DNA of 64,000 bases from the NCBI RefSeq assembly GCF_019393635.1, contig NC_057863.1, positions 639,430,306 through 639,494,305 of the forward strand. Direction: 5' to 3'. Of this stretch, positions 52,919-63,918 are shown piece by piece. Positions within the stretch are counted from its first letter, which is position 1; each line of letters opens with the position of its first letter. The notes beneath the pieces were generated by a model that did not search any database, was not told the origin of the DNA, and saw only the letters and a list, made by a program, of their open reading frames with translations. This DNA comes from Dromiciops gliroides (taxonomy: Eukaryota > Chordata > Mammalia > Microbiotheria > Microbiotheriidae). The position numbers and the translations under genes are program-made.

Positions 52919-53064
52919 TTTTTTTTTTAGTGAGGCAACTGGGGTTAAGTGACTTGCCTAAGGTCACACAGCTAGTAAGTGTTAAGTGTCTGAGGTCGGA
53001 TTTGAACTCAGGTACTCCTGAATCCAAGGCCGGTGCTCTATCCACTGCGCCATCTAGCTGCCCC
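52919..53064 (-). mobile_element. A-tailed SINE, AATTGCCTCAC-type variant
   Basis: Exact 16-bp duplication GAGGTATTCCTATTCT at 52903-52918 and 53065-53080. 3' end agtgaggcaactgggg in reverse. Confidence 0.95.
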
Positions 53065-53080
53065 GAGGTATTCCTATTCT

Positions 53081-53930
53081 AGTTCTGGACAGATGCCTCC
53101 TTGCATGTTTGGACAGGACCGTCCATCATTTTGCTGGCCATCTTTAAGCCTGGAGAATAGAGACAGGCAAGCTGGAACTGGGATACACTTCCTAAATTCC
53201 CCCTTGAAAAGCACTTTCATTGTCGTTCTCTCCTAGGAGCTCCTCTCTTCATCTCGCTGCTGCAGAGATCTTATATTCCCCATCACTGATTGCGCCCGGG
53301 GCAAACTGTCTTTATCCATTTCCACGTCTCTTGGGGCAATGAGATCACAGATCGATCATCTTGCCAATAGTCTCCTACTGTGCTTCCTGGGAATTTGCTC
53401 CTGTTAAGGGGTGGGGTGTGGCGGGGGGGGGGGGGAAGGTGGGGAGAACTAGCGGCAGAGGTCTGGGGGATGGCGGGGAGGTAGCTAGAGCCTGGGTCAC
53501 CACAGCGGCACACAAAGCTGGCGAGGGATTGTTCTGAAGGGGTCGGCTCAGCAGCCTGCACAAACCATGTATGGGAAGCAAAGTCTTTAAATGATGCCCC
53601 AGAGCAGGGTCTCTTCGGAGCAGAGAAGCCACAACCAGAATACAGATGCTTGCAGCTGGGCTCTGTTGATTGTTCCTGCGTGAGAAAGCGCTAGCCTCCT
53701 GTGAGCCGCCCTTTTCTGCTCTGCCAGGAGGATCAGACGTGTGTGCCAGGTCGCTGTCTACATTAGTCTCTGATATCAGTAGCGCAGAAGGGCAGGAAAC
53801 ACATGGGATCCAACCTGGCAATGGGTGTTCATTTCCAAGAGAAACATAAAAGGCCCCAGGATGCTGTTTTGCATCTACCATTCCCATCCAACCAACATGT
53901 ATTTGTCATAATCATACTATCTGTCACCTG
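53081..53930. other. Unique intronic sequence with a G-run
   Basis: A G-run of about 14 lies near 53423. A 170-codon minus frame spans it but has no known domain and a proline-rich, low-complexity end. No gene is called. Confidence 0.4.
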
Positions 53931-53934
53931 GATT

Positions 53935-54100
53935 GTGCAAACCTGGCAGAACACCTTGCCTCCATTTGCCTCAGTTTCCTCAACTGTTAAATAGGGATAA
54001 TAATAATGCCTCGTTCCCAGGGTGGGTGTGGGCATCAGTGAGATGCATGGAAACCCTTTTACAAATCTTAAAACACCATATAAAGGCTAGTGGTAGCGAT
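53935..54100 (+). mobile_element. MIR fragment
   Basis: gcctcagtttcctcaactgt, then acaaatcttaaaacaccata. Confidence 0.7.
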
Positions 54101-54245
54101 GATAATGCACATGCAATGTGCTTGGCTCTGTGCTCTAGGTTCTAAGGACATGAAGACCAAAAAAACAAAACAAAATAAAACAAAAAACCCCAAAAACCAA
54201 AACACAAAAAAGGAAACAGCCCCTTTCCTGAAAAATCTTTTGTTC

Positions 54246-54512
54246 TCCTGGCAGCTAGGTGGCTCCACAGTAGATAGAGCTGGACCTGGAGTCAGGAGAC
54301 CTGAGTTCAAATCCAGCCTCAGATACTTATAGCTGTGTGACCCTGGGCAAGTCACTTAACCTCTGTCTGCCTCAATTTCTTCAGCTGTAAAATGGGAATA
54401 ATAATTGCATACACCCCCCGGCTTGTTTTAAGAATGAAATGAGATAATATTTATAAAGCACTTAATATAGTGCCTGGCACTTGGTAGGTGCCTAACAAAT
54501 GCTAATCCTCTT
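54246..54512 (+). mobile_element. Full-length CORE-SINE (Mar1/MIR-like)
   Basis: Young-SINE-like head (ggcagctaggtggctccaca), complete CORE (tcaatttcttcagctgtaaa) and L2-like tail (gtgcctggcacttggtaggt). It is the best long-form CORE-SINE in the window. Confidence 0.85.
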
Positions 54513-54514
54513 CC

Positions 54515-55270
54515 TCCCCCTTCTACTATAACACTTTTAGTCTCTGGGATTTCTTATTCCAGCTTCCACTCTACTGGCAAGTTGGGTCGCCAGAGCTTGC
54601 CTACATTTCCCCCCTCAGGGATCTAGGGGTACCCTTGAGAAGTTCAGGCATTTCTTCTAATGCTCTTGGCTCAAGCCCCCATTATGGTGTATTCTCCTCA
54701 GCAGCATTGTGACTGGTTAGTGGCCCAGTATAATTTAACCTATTGATGTCTTCTTCATATCGATAGCTCATTAACATCAATTAGCTTTTAGAGAGGGACA
54801 TTTATTATAAAGGCATAGCAAGAGCCAAAGTCCAACAGCCCTGACACTGGCGCTACTTTTCCCCTCCTCCCTCAGTCTTTGGGGAGTGTGGACTCAGACT
54901 CAGAGAGATGACTGTAAAACATTTCTACCAAGCTGGCTCCCTGATGGAGGGATTGAATGAATTATACTTTTCTTGTAGGATATAGACCCTTGGAAGCCCA
55001 GTCAGTCTATTGCTGGGTCAGGTCAAACGGGTAGCTCCTCAGGGATCTGCTGTTGGACTTCTGAGGTCTCTTCTACCTTTTCAAAGCTCACAAGTTCACA
55101 GTGAGGTAAACGAAATGGTCCCTGCCCTCCCAGACCATAGATTTAGAGTTCTGTTTCTATTGTGTTTTATCACCATGTAACTCTGCACAATAGGGTCCGA
55201 CAATTATTTTTATTTTTTTCTGCTTTTGTAATGATTTCACCTGATATTTGCTATTTTGTTTGTTCTTTGA
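54515..55270. other. Unassigned intronic sequence
   Basis: No gene or repeat recognised. Confidence 0.35.
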
Positions 55271-55287
55271 CTTTCTGCCCTCTTTTT

Positions 55288-55429
55288 TTTTTTAAAGTGA
55301 GGCAATTGGGGTTTAGTGACTTGCCCAGGGTCACACAGCTAGTAAGTGTTGCGTCTGAGGCCAGATTTGAACTCAGGTACTCCTGACTCCAGGGCCAGTG
55401 CTCTTTCCACTGCGCCATCTAGCTGCCCC
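55288..55429 (-). mobile_element. A-tailed SINE, AATTGCCTCAC subtype
   Basis: Exact 15-bp duplication TTCTGCCCTCTTTTT at 55273-55287 and 55430-55444. Confidence 0.95.
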
Positions 55430-55595
55430 TTCTGCCCTCTTTTTAATCACGCTGGCTCAAGGTTTATCCACTTTATTACTCTTTTCAAGGAAAAGCTTTT
55501 AATTTTATTTATCATTTCTATTTTTCTATATTTTTTAGTTTCCAGTTTATTTCTCCTCTAATTTGTAATATCTCTTCTTTTGTGATTACTTTATT

Positions 55596-57840
55596 GGTGC
55601 TGTTGCTGTTCAGTCATGTCCAACTTTTTTGTTACCCCCATGGACCATAGCAGCCAAGCTCATGCTCATTGTTTCCATGACACTATTTATCCATCTCATC
55701 CTCTGCCGTCCTTTTGTCTTCAATCTTTCCCAACACGAGGGTCTTTTCCAATGAGTCTTGTTTTCTCATTATGTGGCCAAAGTATTTAAGCTTCAGGTTC
55801 AGTATTTGTGAATAGCCTGAATTAATTTGTATAAGCATTGACTGATTTGATCTCCTTTCTGTCCGAGGAACTCCTGAAAATCTTCTCCAACTTGAAAGTG
55901 TTGCTTCTGAAGTGGTTAGATGTCCTTATAGTCCAACTTCCTCGCTATTGGAAAAACTATAACTTTGAGTATATGCATCTTTGTCAGCAAGGCAATGTCT
56001 CTGCTTTTTAGTACACCGTCCAGATTTGCCATAGCTTTCTTTCCAAGAGCAAACGTCTTTTGATTCCATGGCTGCAGTCCCCGTCTGCAATGATCTTTGA
56101 GCCCAAGAATATAAAATTTGACACTACTTCCATTTCTTCTCCTTCTGTTTGCCAGGAAGTGATAGGACCAGTTGCCAAGATCTCAGGTTGTTTTAAACTT
56201 CAAGCCAGCTTTTACACTCTCCTCTTTCACCCTCATCAAGAGGCTTCTTAGTTCCTTTTCACTTTCTATGATCAGAGTATTATCATCTGCATATTTAAGA
56301 TTGTTGATATTTCTCCTGGAAATATCAATTCCAGCTTTTGATCCATCCAGCCTGGCATTTCCCATGATGTACTCTGTATTAAGTTAAATAAATAAGGTGG
56401 CAATATACAGCCTTGTCATATTCCTTTCCCAATCTATGGAACAATCACTTGTTCCATATTTGGTTCTAACTGCTGCTTTTTGGCTCTCCTACAGGTTCCT
56501 CAAGAGACAAGTAAAATGATCTGGTGCTCCCATCTCTTTGAGGACTTGCCGTATTTTGTAATGATCCACACAGTCAAAGGCTTTAGTGTAGTCAGTGAAG
56601 CAGAGGTAGAGGTTTTTATGGAACTCGATTGCTTTCTCCATAATCCAGTGATATTGGCAATTTGGTCTCTAGTTCCTCTGCCTCTTCAAAAATCAGCCTG
56701 CTCTTCTGGTAATTTTCTGTTCACATGTTGCTGGAGCTTAACTTGCAGAATCTTAAGCATAACCTTGCTGGAGTGTGAAGTGAGCCCAATTGTTTGGTAA
56801 TTTGAACATTCCTTGGTATTGCCCTTCTTTAGAATTGGGATGTGAACTGATCTTTTCCAATCCAGTGGCCACTGTAGAGTTTTCCAGATTTTTTGGCATA
56901 TTGAGTGCAGCACTTTAACAGCATCATCTTTTAGGGTTTTAAACAGCTCAGTTGGAATTCCATCACCTCCACTAGCCTTATCATTAGCAGTGATTCCCAA
57001 GGCCCACTTGACTTCATTCTCCAGGATATCTGGCTCTAGATCAGTAACCATACCATCATGGCTATTGGAGATGTGAAGATCTTTCTTTTTTTTTTTTCTT
57101 TTGTATATTCTTGCCACCTCTTCTTAATGTCTTTTTCGGTTAAGTCCCTACCAGTTTTGTCTTTTATCAAGCTCTTTTTTTCTTTTCTTTTCTTTTTTTT
57201 TGGTGGGGCAGTGAGAGTTAAGTGACTTGCCCAGGGTCACACAGCTAGTAAGTGACAAGTATCTGAGGCCGGATTTGAACTCAGGTCCTCCTGAATCCAG
57301 GGCCAATGCTCTGTCCACTGTGCCACCTACCTGCCCGTATCAAGCTTTTTTTTTGCATAAAACTTTCCTTTGATAGCTCTAATTTTCTTGAAGAAATCTC
57401 TTGTCTTTCCCATTTATTGTTTTCTTCTATTTCTTTTCAGTGCTCATTTAAGAAAACTTTCTTATCTTTCCTTATTAGTCTCTGGAATTCTGCATTTTGT
57501 TGGGTATATTTTTCCCTTTCTCCTTTCCCTTTCCTCCTTTCCTCACTTGTTTGTAAAGCCTCATCAGACAGACATTTTGCTTTCTTCTTCTTCTTTTTCT
57601 TTAGAATGTTTTTTGGTTTTTTTGTGGTGTCCTGTATAATATTGCAAACTTTCAGGCACTCTAGTTACCAGATCCAATTTTTTAAATCTATTCATCACTT
57701 CCACTTCATATTCATATGGGAGGTTATTTAGGTCATACTTAATATGGTCTGATGATTTCCCTTCTTTCTTTAATTTAAGTCAGAATTTTGCCGTATGAAA
57801 CTCATGATCTGAGCCACAGTCAGTTCCAGGTCTTGGTTTT
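55596..57840 (-). mobile_element. BovB/RTE-clade LINE, 3' part with reverse transcriptase remnant
   Basis: On the minus strand a 143-codon open stretch (57117-56686) reads ...NEVKWALGITANDKASGGDG...LKKGNTKECSNYQTIGLTSHSSKVMLKILQVKLQQHVNRKLPEEQADF. This fits the RTE reverse transcriptase of BovB type (KASGxDGIP, NYRxIxLTSxxSK). Farther on, VKAGLKF and KYADDNTLI (56365-56183) give the RT YADD motif. The 3' end matches BovB-like ttcagtcatgtccaac text. The element is broken by stops and by a SINE at 57174-57337. RTE elements are non-LTR retrotransposons, so this is a plain LINE. Confidence 0.93.
57174..57337 (-). mobile_element. A-tailed SINE nested in the RTE LINE
   Basis: 9-bp duplication TATCAAGCT at 57165-57173 and 57338-57346. 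CATTGCCC-like (cactgcccc) end. Confidence 0.9.
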
Positions 57841-57864
57841 TTCTTTTTCTTGTTGTTGTTGGTG

Positions 57865-58006
57865 TCGTCATCGTGGGGCAATGAGGGTTAAGTGACTTGC
57901 CCAGGGTCACACAGCTAGTAAGTGCCAAGTGTCTGAGACTGGATTTGAGCTTAGGTTCTCCTGAATGCAGGGCCAGTGCTTTATCCACTGCGCCACCTAG
58001 CTGCCC
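57865..58006 (-). mobile_element. A-tailed SINE at the RTE LINE edge
   Basis: Reverse copy with a (TTG)n tail. CATTGCCC subtype. Confidence 0.9.
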
Positions 58007-58067
58007 AAAAGTGTTTGTTAGGACCAGAGAGTTATCTTAGTCTCTGCCCTGCTTCACTTTTTTTTTT

Positions 58068-58572
58068 TTAAGTAATAAACATTTTTATTTATAGTTTTGG
58101 GTTCCAATTTTTATCCCTCCTTCCCTCCCTCCCCTCCCCCTCCCTGAGGTGGTAAGTAATCAGATATAGGTTATACATGTACGATTATATAAAACGTTAC
58201 TATATTAGTAATTTTTATAAGAAAACTTGAATAAAAGAAAAAATGAAAGAAAGTGAAAATAACATGCTTCAGTCTGTGTTCTATCAATATCAGTTCTTTC
58301 TTTGGAGGTGGATAGTATGTTTCATCAATAGTCCTTTGGGATTGAGGGGGCAGCTAGGTAGCACAGTGGATAAAGAATTGGCCCTGGATTCAGGAGCACT
58401 TGAGTTCAAATCCAGCTTCAGACACTTGACACTTGCTAGCTTTGTGACCCTGGGGAAGTCACTTAACCCTCATTGCCCTGCAAAAAAAATTTTTTAAGTA
58501 TATAAACAAAATATCTACTAAATAAATACATTTAAAAATAGTCCTTTGGGATTGTCTTGGATCATTGTATTT
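58068..58572 (-). mobile_element. L1 3' end with nested SINE
   Basis: Reverse: ataaacatttttatttatag, the C-rich UTR run, ttctttggaggtggatagta. It continues with attgtcttggatcattgtat after the SINE. Confidence 0.88.
58345..58536 (+). mobile_element. A-tailed SINE nested in L1
   Basis: Exact 18-bp duplication AATAGTCCTTTGGGATTG at 58327-58344 and 58537-58554. Long AT-rich tail. Confidence 0.95.
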
Positions 58573-58735
58573 CTTGGCAAAGATACTGGAGTGGTTTACC
58601 ATTTCCTTTTCCAGTGGATCACCTTTTGTCAGATCTCTCCACCATGACCTCTTTCCATCTTGGGTAACCCTGTACAGCATAGCTCAATTGAACTACATAA
58701 GCCCTTCCTCCATGACAAGGTGGTGTTGGGGGGTG
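58573..58735 (-). mobile_element. RTE/BovB 3' end fragment
   Basis: gagtggtttaccatttcctt, tcagatctctccaccatgac, ccatcttgggtaaccctgta, as in BovB-like 3' ends. Confidence 0.65.
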
Positions 58736-58809
58736 GGACAGGGAATGTCTGTTATTAGATATAACTTTTTTCTCGAGGTAGCTGTGTCTAATCATTATAA
58801 TTTTCTTTC

Positions 58810-58960
58810 TTTTTTTTTCTTTTTTCGGGGCAATTGGGGTTAAGTGACTTGCCCAGGGTCACACAGCTAGTAAGTGTCAAGTGTCTGAGGCCAGATTTGA
58901 ACTTCAGGTCCTTCTGAATCCAGGGCTGGTGCTTTATCCACTGTGCCACCTAGCTGCTCT
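58810..58960 (-). mobile_element. A-tailed SINE, hybrid 3' end
   Basis: 3' end caattgccccg; flanks share ATTTTCTTTC. Confidence 0.9.
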
Positions 58961-59039
58961 AGCATTTTCTTTCATGTAATTGTTGTTTCCATGATTTGTT
59001 CCATGGGCACTCATTGTTAAGCTTCTGTTTGGGTGGAGT

Positions 59040-60600
59040 TAGAACTGGAAGGGTACATAAGGATCATCTAGGTCAACCCCCTTATTTTTTTTTAATTAAT
59101 AAAGTATTTTATTTTTTTTCCGTTACATGTAAAGATAGTTCTCAACTTTTGTTTATACAAGCTTTACAATTTCTGATTTTTCTCCCTCCCTCCCCTCCCT
59201 CCCCCCTCCCCTAGACAGCAGGTAATCTGATATAGGTTATATATATATATATATACACACACACACATAATAACATTAATCCTATTTCTGCATTAGTCAT
59301 GTTATAAGAGAAAAAAATCAGAGCAATGATGAAAAACCTCAAAATAGAAAAAACAACAGCATCAAAAACAAAAGAAATAGTATGGTTCATTCAGCATCTA
59401 TACTCTGCAGTTCTTTTTATTTTTTTCCTGGATTTGGAGATCCTCTTCTATCATGAGTTCCCTGGAATTCTTCTGTGCCATTGCATTGGTGAGAAGAATC
59501 ACAGTAGATCAACACTCAATGTTGATGATACTGTGTACAATGTTCTTCTGGTTCTGCTCATCTCACTCATCATCAGCCCACACAGGACCCTCCAAGTTTC
59601 TCTGAACTCTTCCTGCTCATCATTTCTTATAGCACAATAGTATTCCATTGTATTCATATACCACAACTTGTCCAGCCATTCCCCAATTGATGGGCACCCC
59701 CTCAACTTCCAATTCTTTGCCACCACGTAAAGAGCAGCTATAAATATTTTTGTACATGTGGGTCCCTTTCCCCCTTCCATGATCTCTTTGGGAAAAAGAC
59801 CCAAAAGTGGTATTGCTGGGTCAAAGGGTACGCACAGCTTTATCGCCCTTTGGGCATAATTCCAAATTGCTCTCCAGAATGGTTGGATCAGTTCACAGCT
59901 CCACCAACAATGCATTAGTGTTCCAATTTTCCCACAGCTTCTCCAACATTTATTATTTTCATTTTTTGTCATTTTAGCCAGTCTGATAGGTGTCAGGTGG
60001 TACCTCAGAGTTGTTTTTATTTGCATCTCTCTAATCATTAGAGATTTAGAGCATTTTTTCATATGGGAATAGATAGCTTTGGTTTCTTCATCAGAAAACT
60101 GCCTGTTCATATCCTTTGACCATTTCTCAATTGGGGAATGACTTGGGTTCTTATAAATTTGATTTAGTTCCCTATATATTTTAGAGATGAGGCCTTTATC
60201 AGAAGTACTGGCCACAAAAATTGTTTCCTAGCTTTCTGCCTCCGTTCTAATTTTGGATGCATTGCTTCTGTTTGTACAAAAATTTTTAAATTTAATGTAA
60301 TCAAAATCATCCATTTTGCATTTTATAATATACTCTATCTCTTGTCTGGTCAAAAACTGTTTTCCTTTCCAAAGATCTGATAGGTAGACTATTCCTTTCT
60401 CTCCTAATTTACCTATGGTATCACCTCTTATGTCTAAATTGTGTATCCATTTTGACCTTATTTTAGTATAAAGTGTAAGATGTTGGTCAACCCCCTTATT
60501 TTACAAATGAGGAAACTGTAACTGACCAAGGTCAAAGGACTAGCCCAGGTGTCAGAGGCCGGATTCAGGCCCAGGTCCCATAACTCCTGAGAGGCATGGT
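59040..60600 (-). mobile_element. MIR-like element split by L1
   Basis: Left: gaactggaagggtacataag, then gatcatctag. Right, after the L1: ttttacaaatgaggaaactg and gactagcccaggtgtcagag. Confidence 0.7.
59089..60484 (-). mobile_element. 5'-truncated L1 (1.4 kb) with perfect 18-bp target duplication
   Basis: Exact GGTCAACCCCCTTATTTT at 59071-59088 and 60485-60502. The minus strand keeps a 238-codon open stretch (60215-59499). It encodes the L1 ORF2 C-terminus: CGKIGTLMHCWWSCELIQPFW, VPFDPAIPLLGLFPKEI, AKNWKLRGCPSIGEWLDKLW, YMNTMEYYCAIRNDEQEEF. Full ORF2 has about 1,250 residues, so only the end remains. One of the younger L1 copies here. Confidence 0.96.
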
Positions 60601-60609
60601 CTCCACCAA

Positions 60610-61170
60610 GCCCTGATGCCTGAACATGGCCAATTCAATTCGATTAACTTGAAAAGATAATTTCACATTTGTTCTTTTTTTCTGTCTCCCATCATATCAG
60701 AGTCTCTGCCTTTGGCCAGTGTCTCACTTTCCCACAAGCCCGCTTGATATCTGTCTTGGCTTTCCAACACTAAATCTCTTTCTCTCTCTCTGTCCCTTCC
60801 CCTGGTCACTGGTCACGTCCGTCACGCATCAGGGAGATTGGAGTTTCCAATTTGGTCCAAAAGGCTCTAGATTGGGCAGTGGGGGCTGCTGGAGGAAGGG
60901 GCTGCTTTCCAGAGGGGTGCTCCCAGTGTGGATGGAAAGGCTCTGCTGCCATTTTGCCTCGCTCCAGGCTCCGTGCTGCAGAAGGCAGGTCAGCTTTTTT
61001 TGTCCAGAACAGTCCATTGTGTGCTCTCTTTGCCAGGCTCCTCGCAGGTCTGGAATCCTCAGCATCCGTGAAACTCAGGCATCCGGGAGGAAAGCCACTG
61101 TTCCCAAGAAGATAGCTATGCTCTTCCCAAAGGATACCTGAGTGTCCTGGGGTGGTTACTCTCTTGCTCA
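60610..61170. other. Unassigned intronic sequence
   Basis: No gene or repeat recognised. Confidence 0.35.
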
Positions 61171-61177
61171 TTCATTC

Positions 61178-61837
61178 TGCCCCCACTGGGACCGTCACAA
61201 AAATTTCTAAGTCCGATGAAGAAAAAGAAACAGCGAAGTCTCCAAGCCTTAGAAAACAGGTTTATTGGGAGAGGGTACCTGTCTCACAATAAAGCCGGTC
61301 TCAGGTCTAGGACCTGAAGACCCCGAGCAGAGCCAGGAGATGGTGTTTATGCCCCATACAAGGCTTAAGAGTATTCATACAATACTATTTTTGGACAAAC
61401 TCCTCCCACAATGGAATACGCCCCTGGTGGTACATGAGCACCAGCTTACCATCAGAACTGGCTAGCCCCTTGGGTTTCCCCTCTTCCACTTAAATAGATG
61501 CCTCTCTACTTGCTAAAGTCTGCCAGCTTGGGTCGCCGGTCACTTAGTTGCTGACCACTGAGGTGGAACCAGATGACGGCTAGAGGAATAGATGAATGTC
61601 TGTTAAACGGTGTCTAGACTCGGTGGTCATATGGCATTGGAATTTGCCTTACTAGGATCTGTCTTACTTACTCCATTATTATTTGATTAAGCTACTGAAA
61701 AATACCTAAATATATTAAATCACAGTTGGTAGTCTAAGTACTGATTATTACCGTAGTTAAATCATGTATCTAAGGACTGGGGAAAATCTCACTCGCAGGA
61801 CCCAGGTCCAATCCTGGTCGGGCCCTACCTCCCCACA
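61178..61837 (-). mobile_element. Solo LTR of an endogenous retrovirus (fossil)
   Basis: On the minus strand it begins TGTGGGGAGGTAGGGC and ends near GACGGTCCCAGTGGGGGCA. It has a polyadenylation signal (cccaataaacctg) near 61257-61270 and a TATA-like ctatttaag upstream of it. About 660 bp. No internal retroviral genes adjoin. Edges and family are uncertain. Confidence 0.62.
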
Positions 61838-61839
61838 GA

Positions 61840-62500
61840 TGCTAGGTGAGGATCCCCGGCCTGGTGGATCCCTCAGAAGGCCTGCGGCACTAAGAGAATG
61901 TGGACATTTTCTTTTCTAAACCAAAGCAGGATCATTGATATCAAATGTGAGCTCAGTGGCCTCTGGCTGAGCCTGGCAGGAGAGCTCAGATATCTCTTTC
62001 TCTGACCATTTGAGGTCATTGTCTCCCCAGGCCTCCAGCCATTGTCTTTACCAAACTGTTTCACACCCCCCCCCCTTCCCTGCTTAGGCCTGGGAGTGCC
62101 AGGAACTGGCAGGGAGTAGCGGTGAAGCAACGGCAAAGAAGCCACAAGAACCACCCTCCCCTGGCATGTGGGCCAGCTCCCCCCTCCAGACAGTGCTTTT
62201 AGCTTCCTCCCAGCAGGGCTGCTTGCCCAGCCAAGTGAGATCCCTGTGGTTTCGGATCAGTCCATCTCCTTGCATCCTATTCTCTCTTAGAAACCCAACG
62301 ATGGTTGCTCTATCACGTGAGGACTGACCTCAGAACCTCAAAACGTTTAGAGAACTCTCACCACACACAACTAATATTCTCCCTATATTGTTCAATACAT
62401 GTTAACTTTCAGAGATTCTTAATGTTTTGAATGCAACTTTGATGCTAAATTTAAAAACGCAAACAATTTCCATATCACCTACTGCTACTGAGTAACATGT
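61840..62500. other. Unassigned intronic sequence
   Basis: No gene or repeat recognised; a short C-run lies near 62065. Confidence 0.35.
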
Positions 62501-62517
62501 TAATTTTGATATGAATT

Positions 62518-62679
62518 GTGCATTATGTTTTGATTTTTTTTTGCGGGGCAATTGGGGTTAAGTGACTTGCCCAAGGTCACACCTCTAGTAAGTGTCAAGT
62601 GTCTGAGGTCGGATTTGAACTCAGGTCTTCCTGAATCCAGGGCCGGTGCTCTATCTACTGCGCCACCTAGCTGCCCCCC
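62518..62679 (-). mobile_element. A-tailed SINE, hybrid 3' end
   Basis: 16-bp duplication with one difference: TGAATTGTGCATTATG (62502-62517) and TGAATTATGCATTATG (62680-62695). Confidence 0.94.
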
Positions 62680-62695
62680 TGAATTATGCATTATG

Positions 62696-63590
62696 AACAA
62701 AGTTTAGTTTAGTTGGTGGGGAGGGAAGAGGCAGAGACAAAGGAAGTCTCTAATTGGCTTATTCTTATGTGCTTGGTGAAGTCTTAGCTTATGTGCAGTA
62801 TGGGAAGGTAACTTGGGAGAAAGCATATTCAGTTAGGAGATAGGGACTGTAGAAGCTGTCTGGTCATGCCTCTCATTTTTATAGATGAGAGACGTGACTT
62901 GCCTGAGATCACAGGGGCCACATTGCACATTCACATATGTTCAGCCACACAGTGAAACTCTCACCATGGAGCCTACTTTTGGATCTGTTGTGTGCTGGGT
63001 GTCATCAGGCAAACGTCACCATGGTTACTCATTGTTTCCTCAAGTACGCTGCTCTTCTTTACTTCATCTCAATATGCCTCCTAAGTGTGCCAGTCAGTGA
63101 GTGGTTTTCACTAGGTATTTGAGGAGCTGAATTTTAAATCTCAGAGATGAAATGTTACTCCCATGGTGAGGCAAGCATATGCATTCTAGTTCAATTATAA
63201 AATAGGTGCTCAGGGTAAGGCTTGGACCCCTTACTTGTGCTCTGTGGTTTGTATTAGGCCACTAACTAGATGGATGCGTGGATCATATCCCGTGGAAGTT
63301 GTGGTTCCCAGGATTTGGAGAGAAAAGAATAGGCCATTCAACAGATTGCTGGTTTTGTTTAACAAATATATCAAGGATTAACCCAAGGCTTGTGCAACAT
63401 ACAAATCTACTTTCTAACAGGCAAGAAATTACCAAGAAATCATTGGTGTTTTTTTCAAAAGCAATCAAGAAAGGGTGTGTTGGAGTCAGCTGATTGTTAA
63501 ATGAACATTAATACTTTCAAAGTTCACAGACCCTACAAATCAGGGCTTGATTTATTGTTTTGCTGATTGTCTATACTTAAAAACTGACAC
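62696..63590. other. Unassigned intronic sequence
   Basis: A weak MIR-like patch at 62870-62925 (tttatagatgagagacgtga). Nothing else recognised. Confidence 0.35.
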
Positions 63591-63592
63591 AG

Positions 63593-63740
63593 AGGGGCAG
63601 CTAGGTGGCGCTGCAGTGGATAGAGCACCGGTCCTGGATTCAGGAGGACCTGAGTTCAAATCTGGCCTCAGACACTTGACACTTACTAGCTATGTGACCC
63701 TGGGCAAGTCACTTAAACCTCATTGCCCTACAAAACAAAG
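63593..63740 (+). mobile_element. A-tailed SINE with a CTG insertion in the head
   Basis: Starts aggggcagctaggtggcgct then gcagtggata, with three extra bases in the head. CATTGCCC subtype. Confidence 0.9.
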
Positions 63741-63918
63741 AAAGTGATATAGAGAATGTTAGTAATGCAAATTCAGCTTCAAAGCATGTCCTGTACACCT
63801 TCCCTTCCACCACCTGGAGAGCCACTTGTTAGATGTTTATCAGTAAGCCACTGTTATAAAAGAAGGTATAAGAGCTAACACAAGATCCATTTCTTGTACA
63901 TTTTTTTTTTCCTCTCAG

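Larger units (their letters stand above)
47432..63918 (+). other. Inferred intron of the unidentified gene
   Basis: GT at 47432 and AG at 63917-63918 bound 16.5 kb made almost wholly of repeats. Extra exons inside cannot be excluded. Phase agreement of the two flanking exons is the only support for direct joining. Confidence 0.45.

Noticed and set aside
53375-53887. Minus-strand 170-codon frame
   Set aside because: Its end translates a G-run as proline-rich sequence; no domain or splice support.
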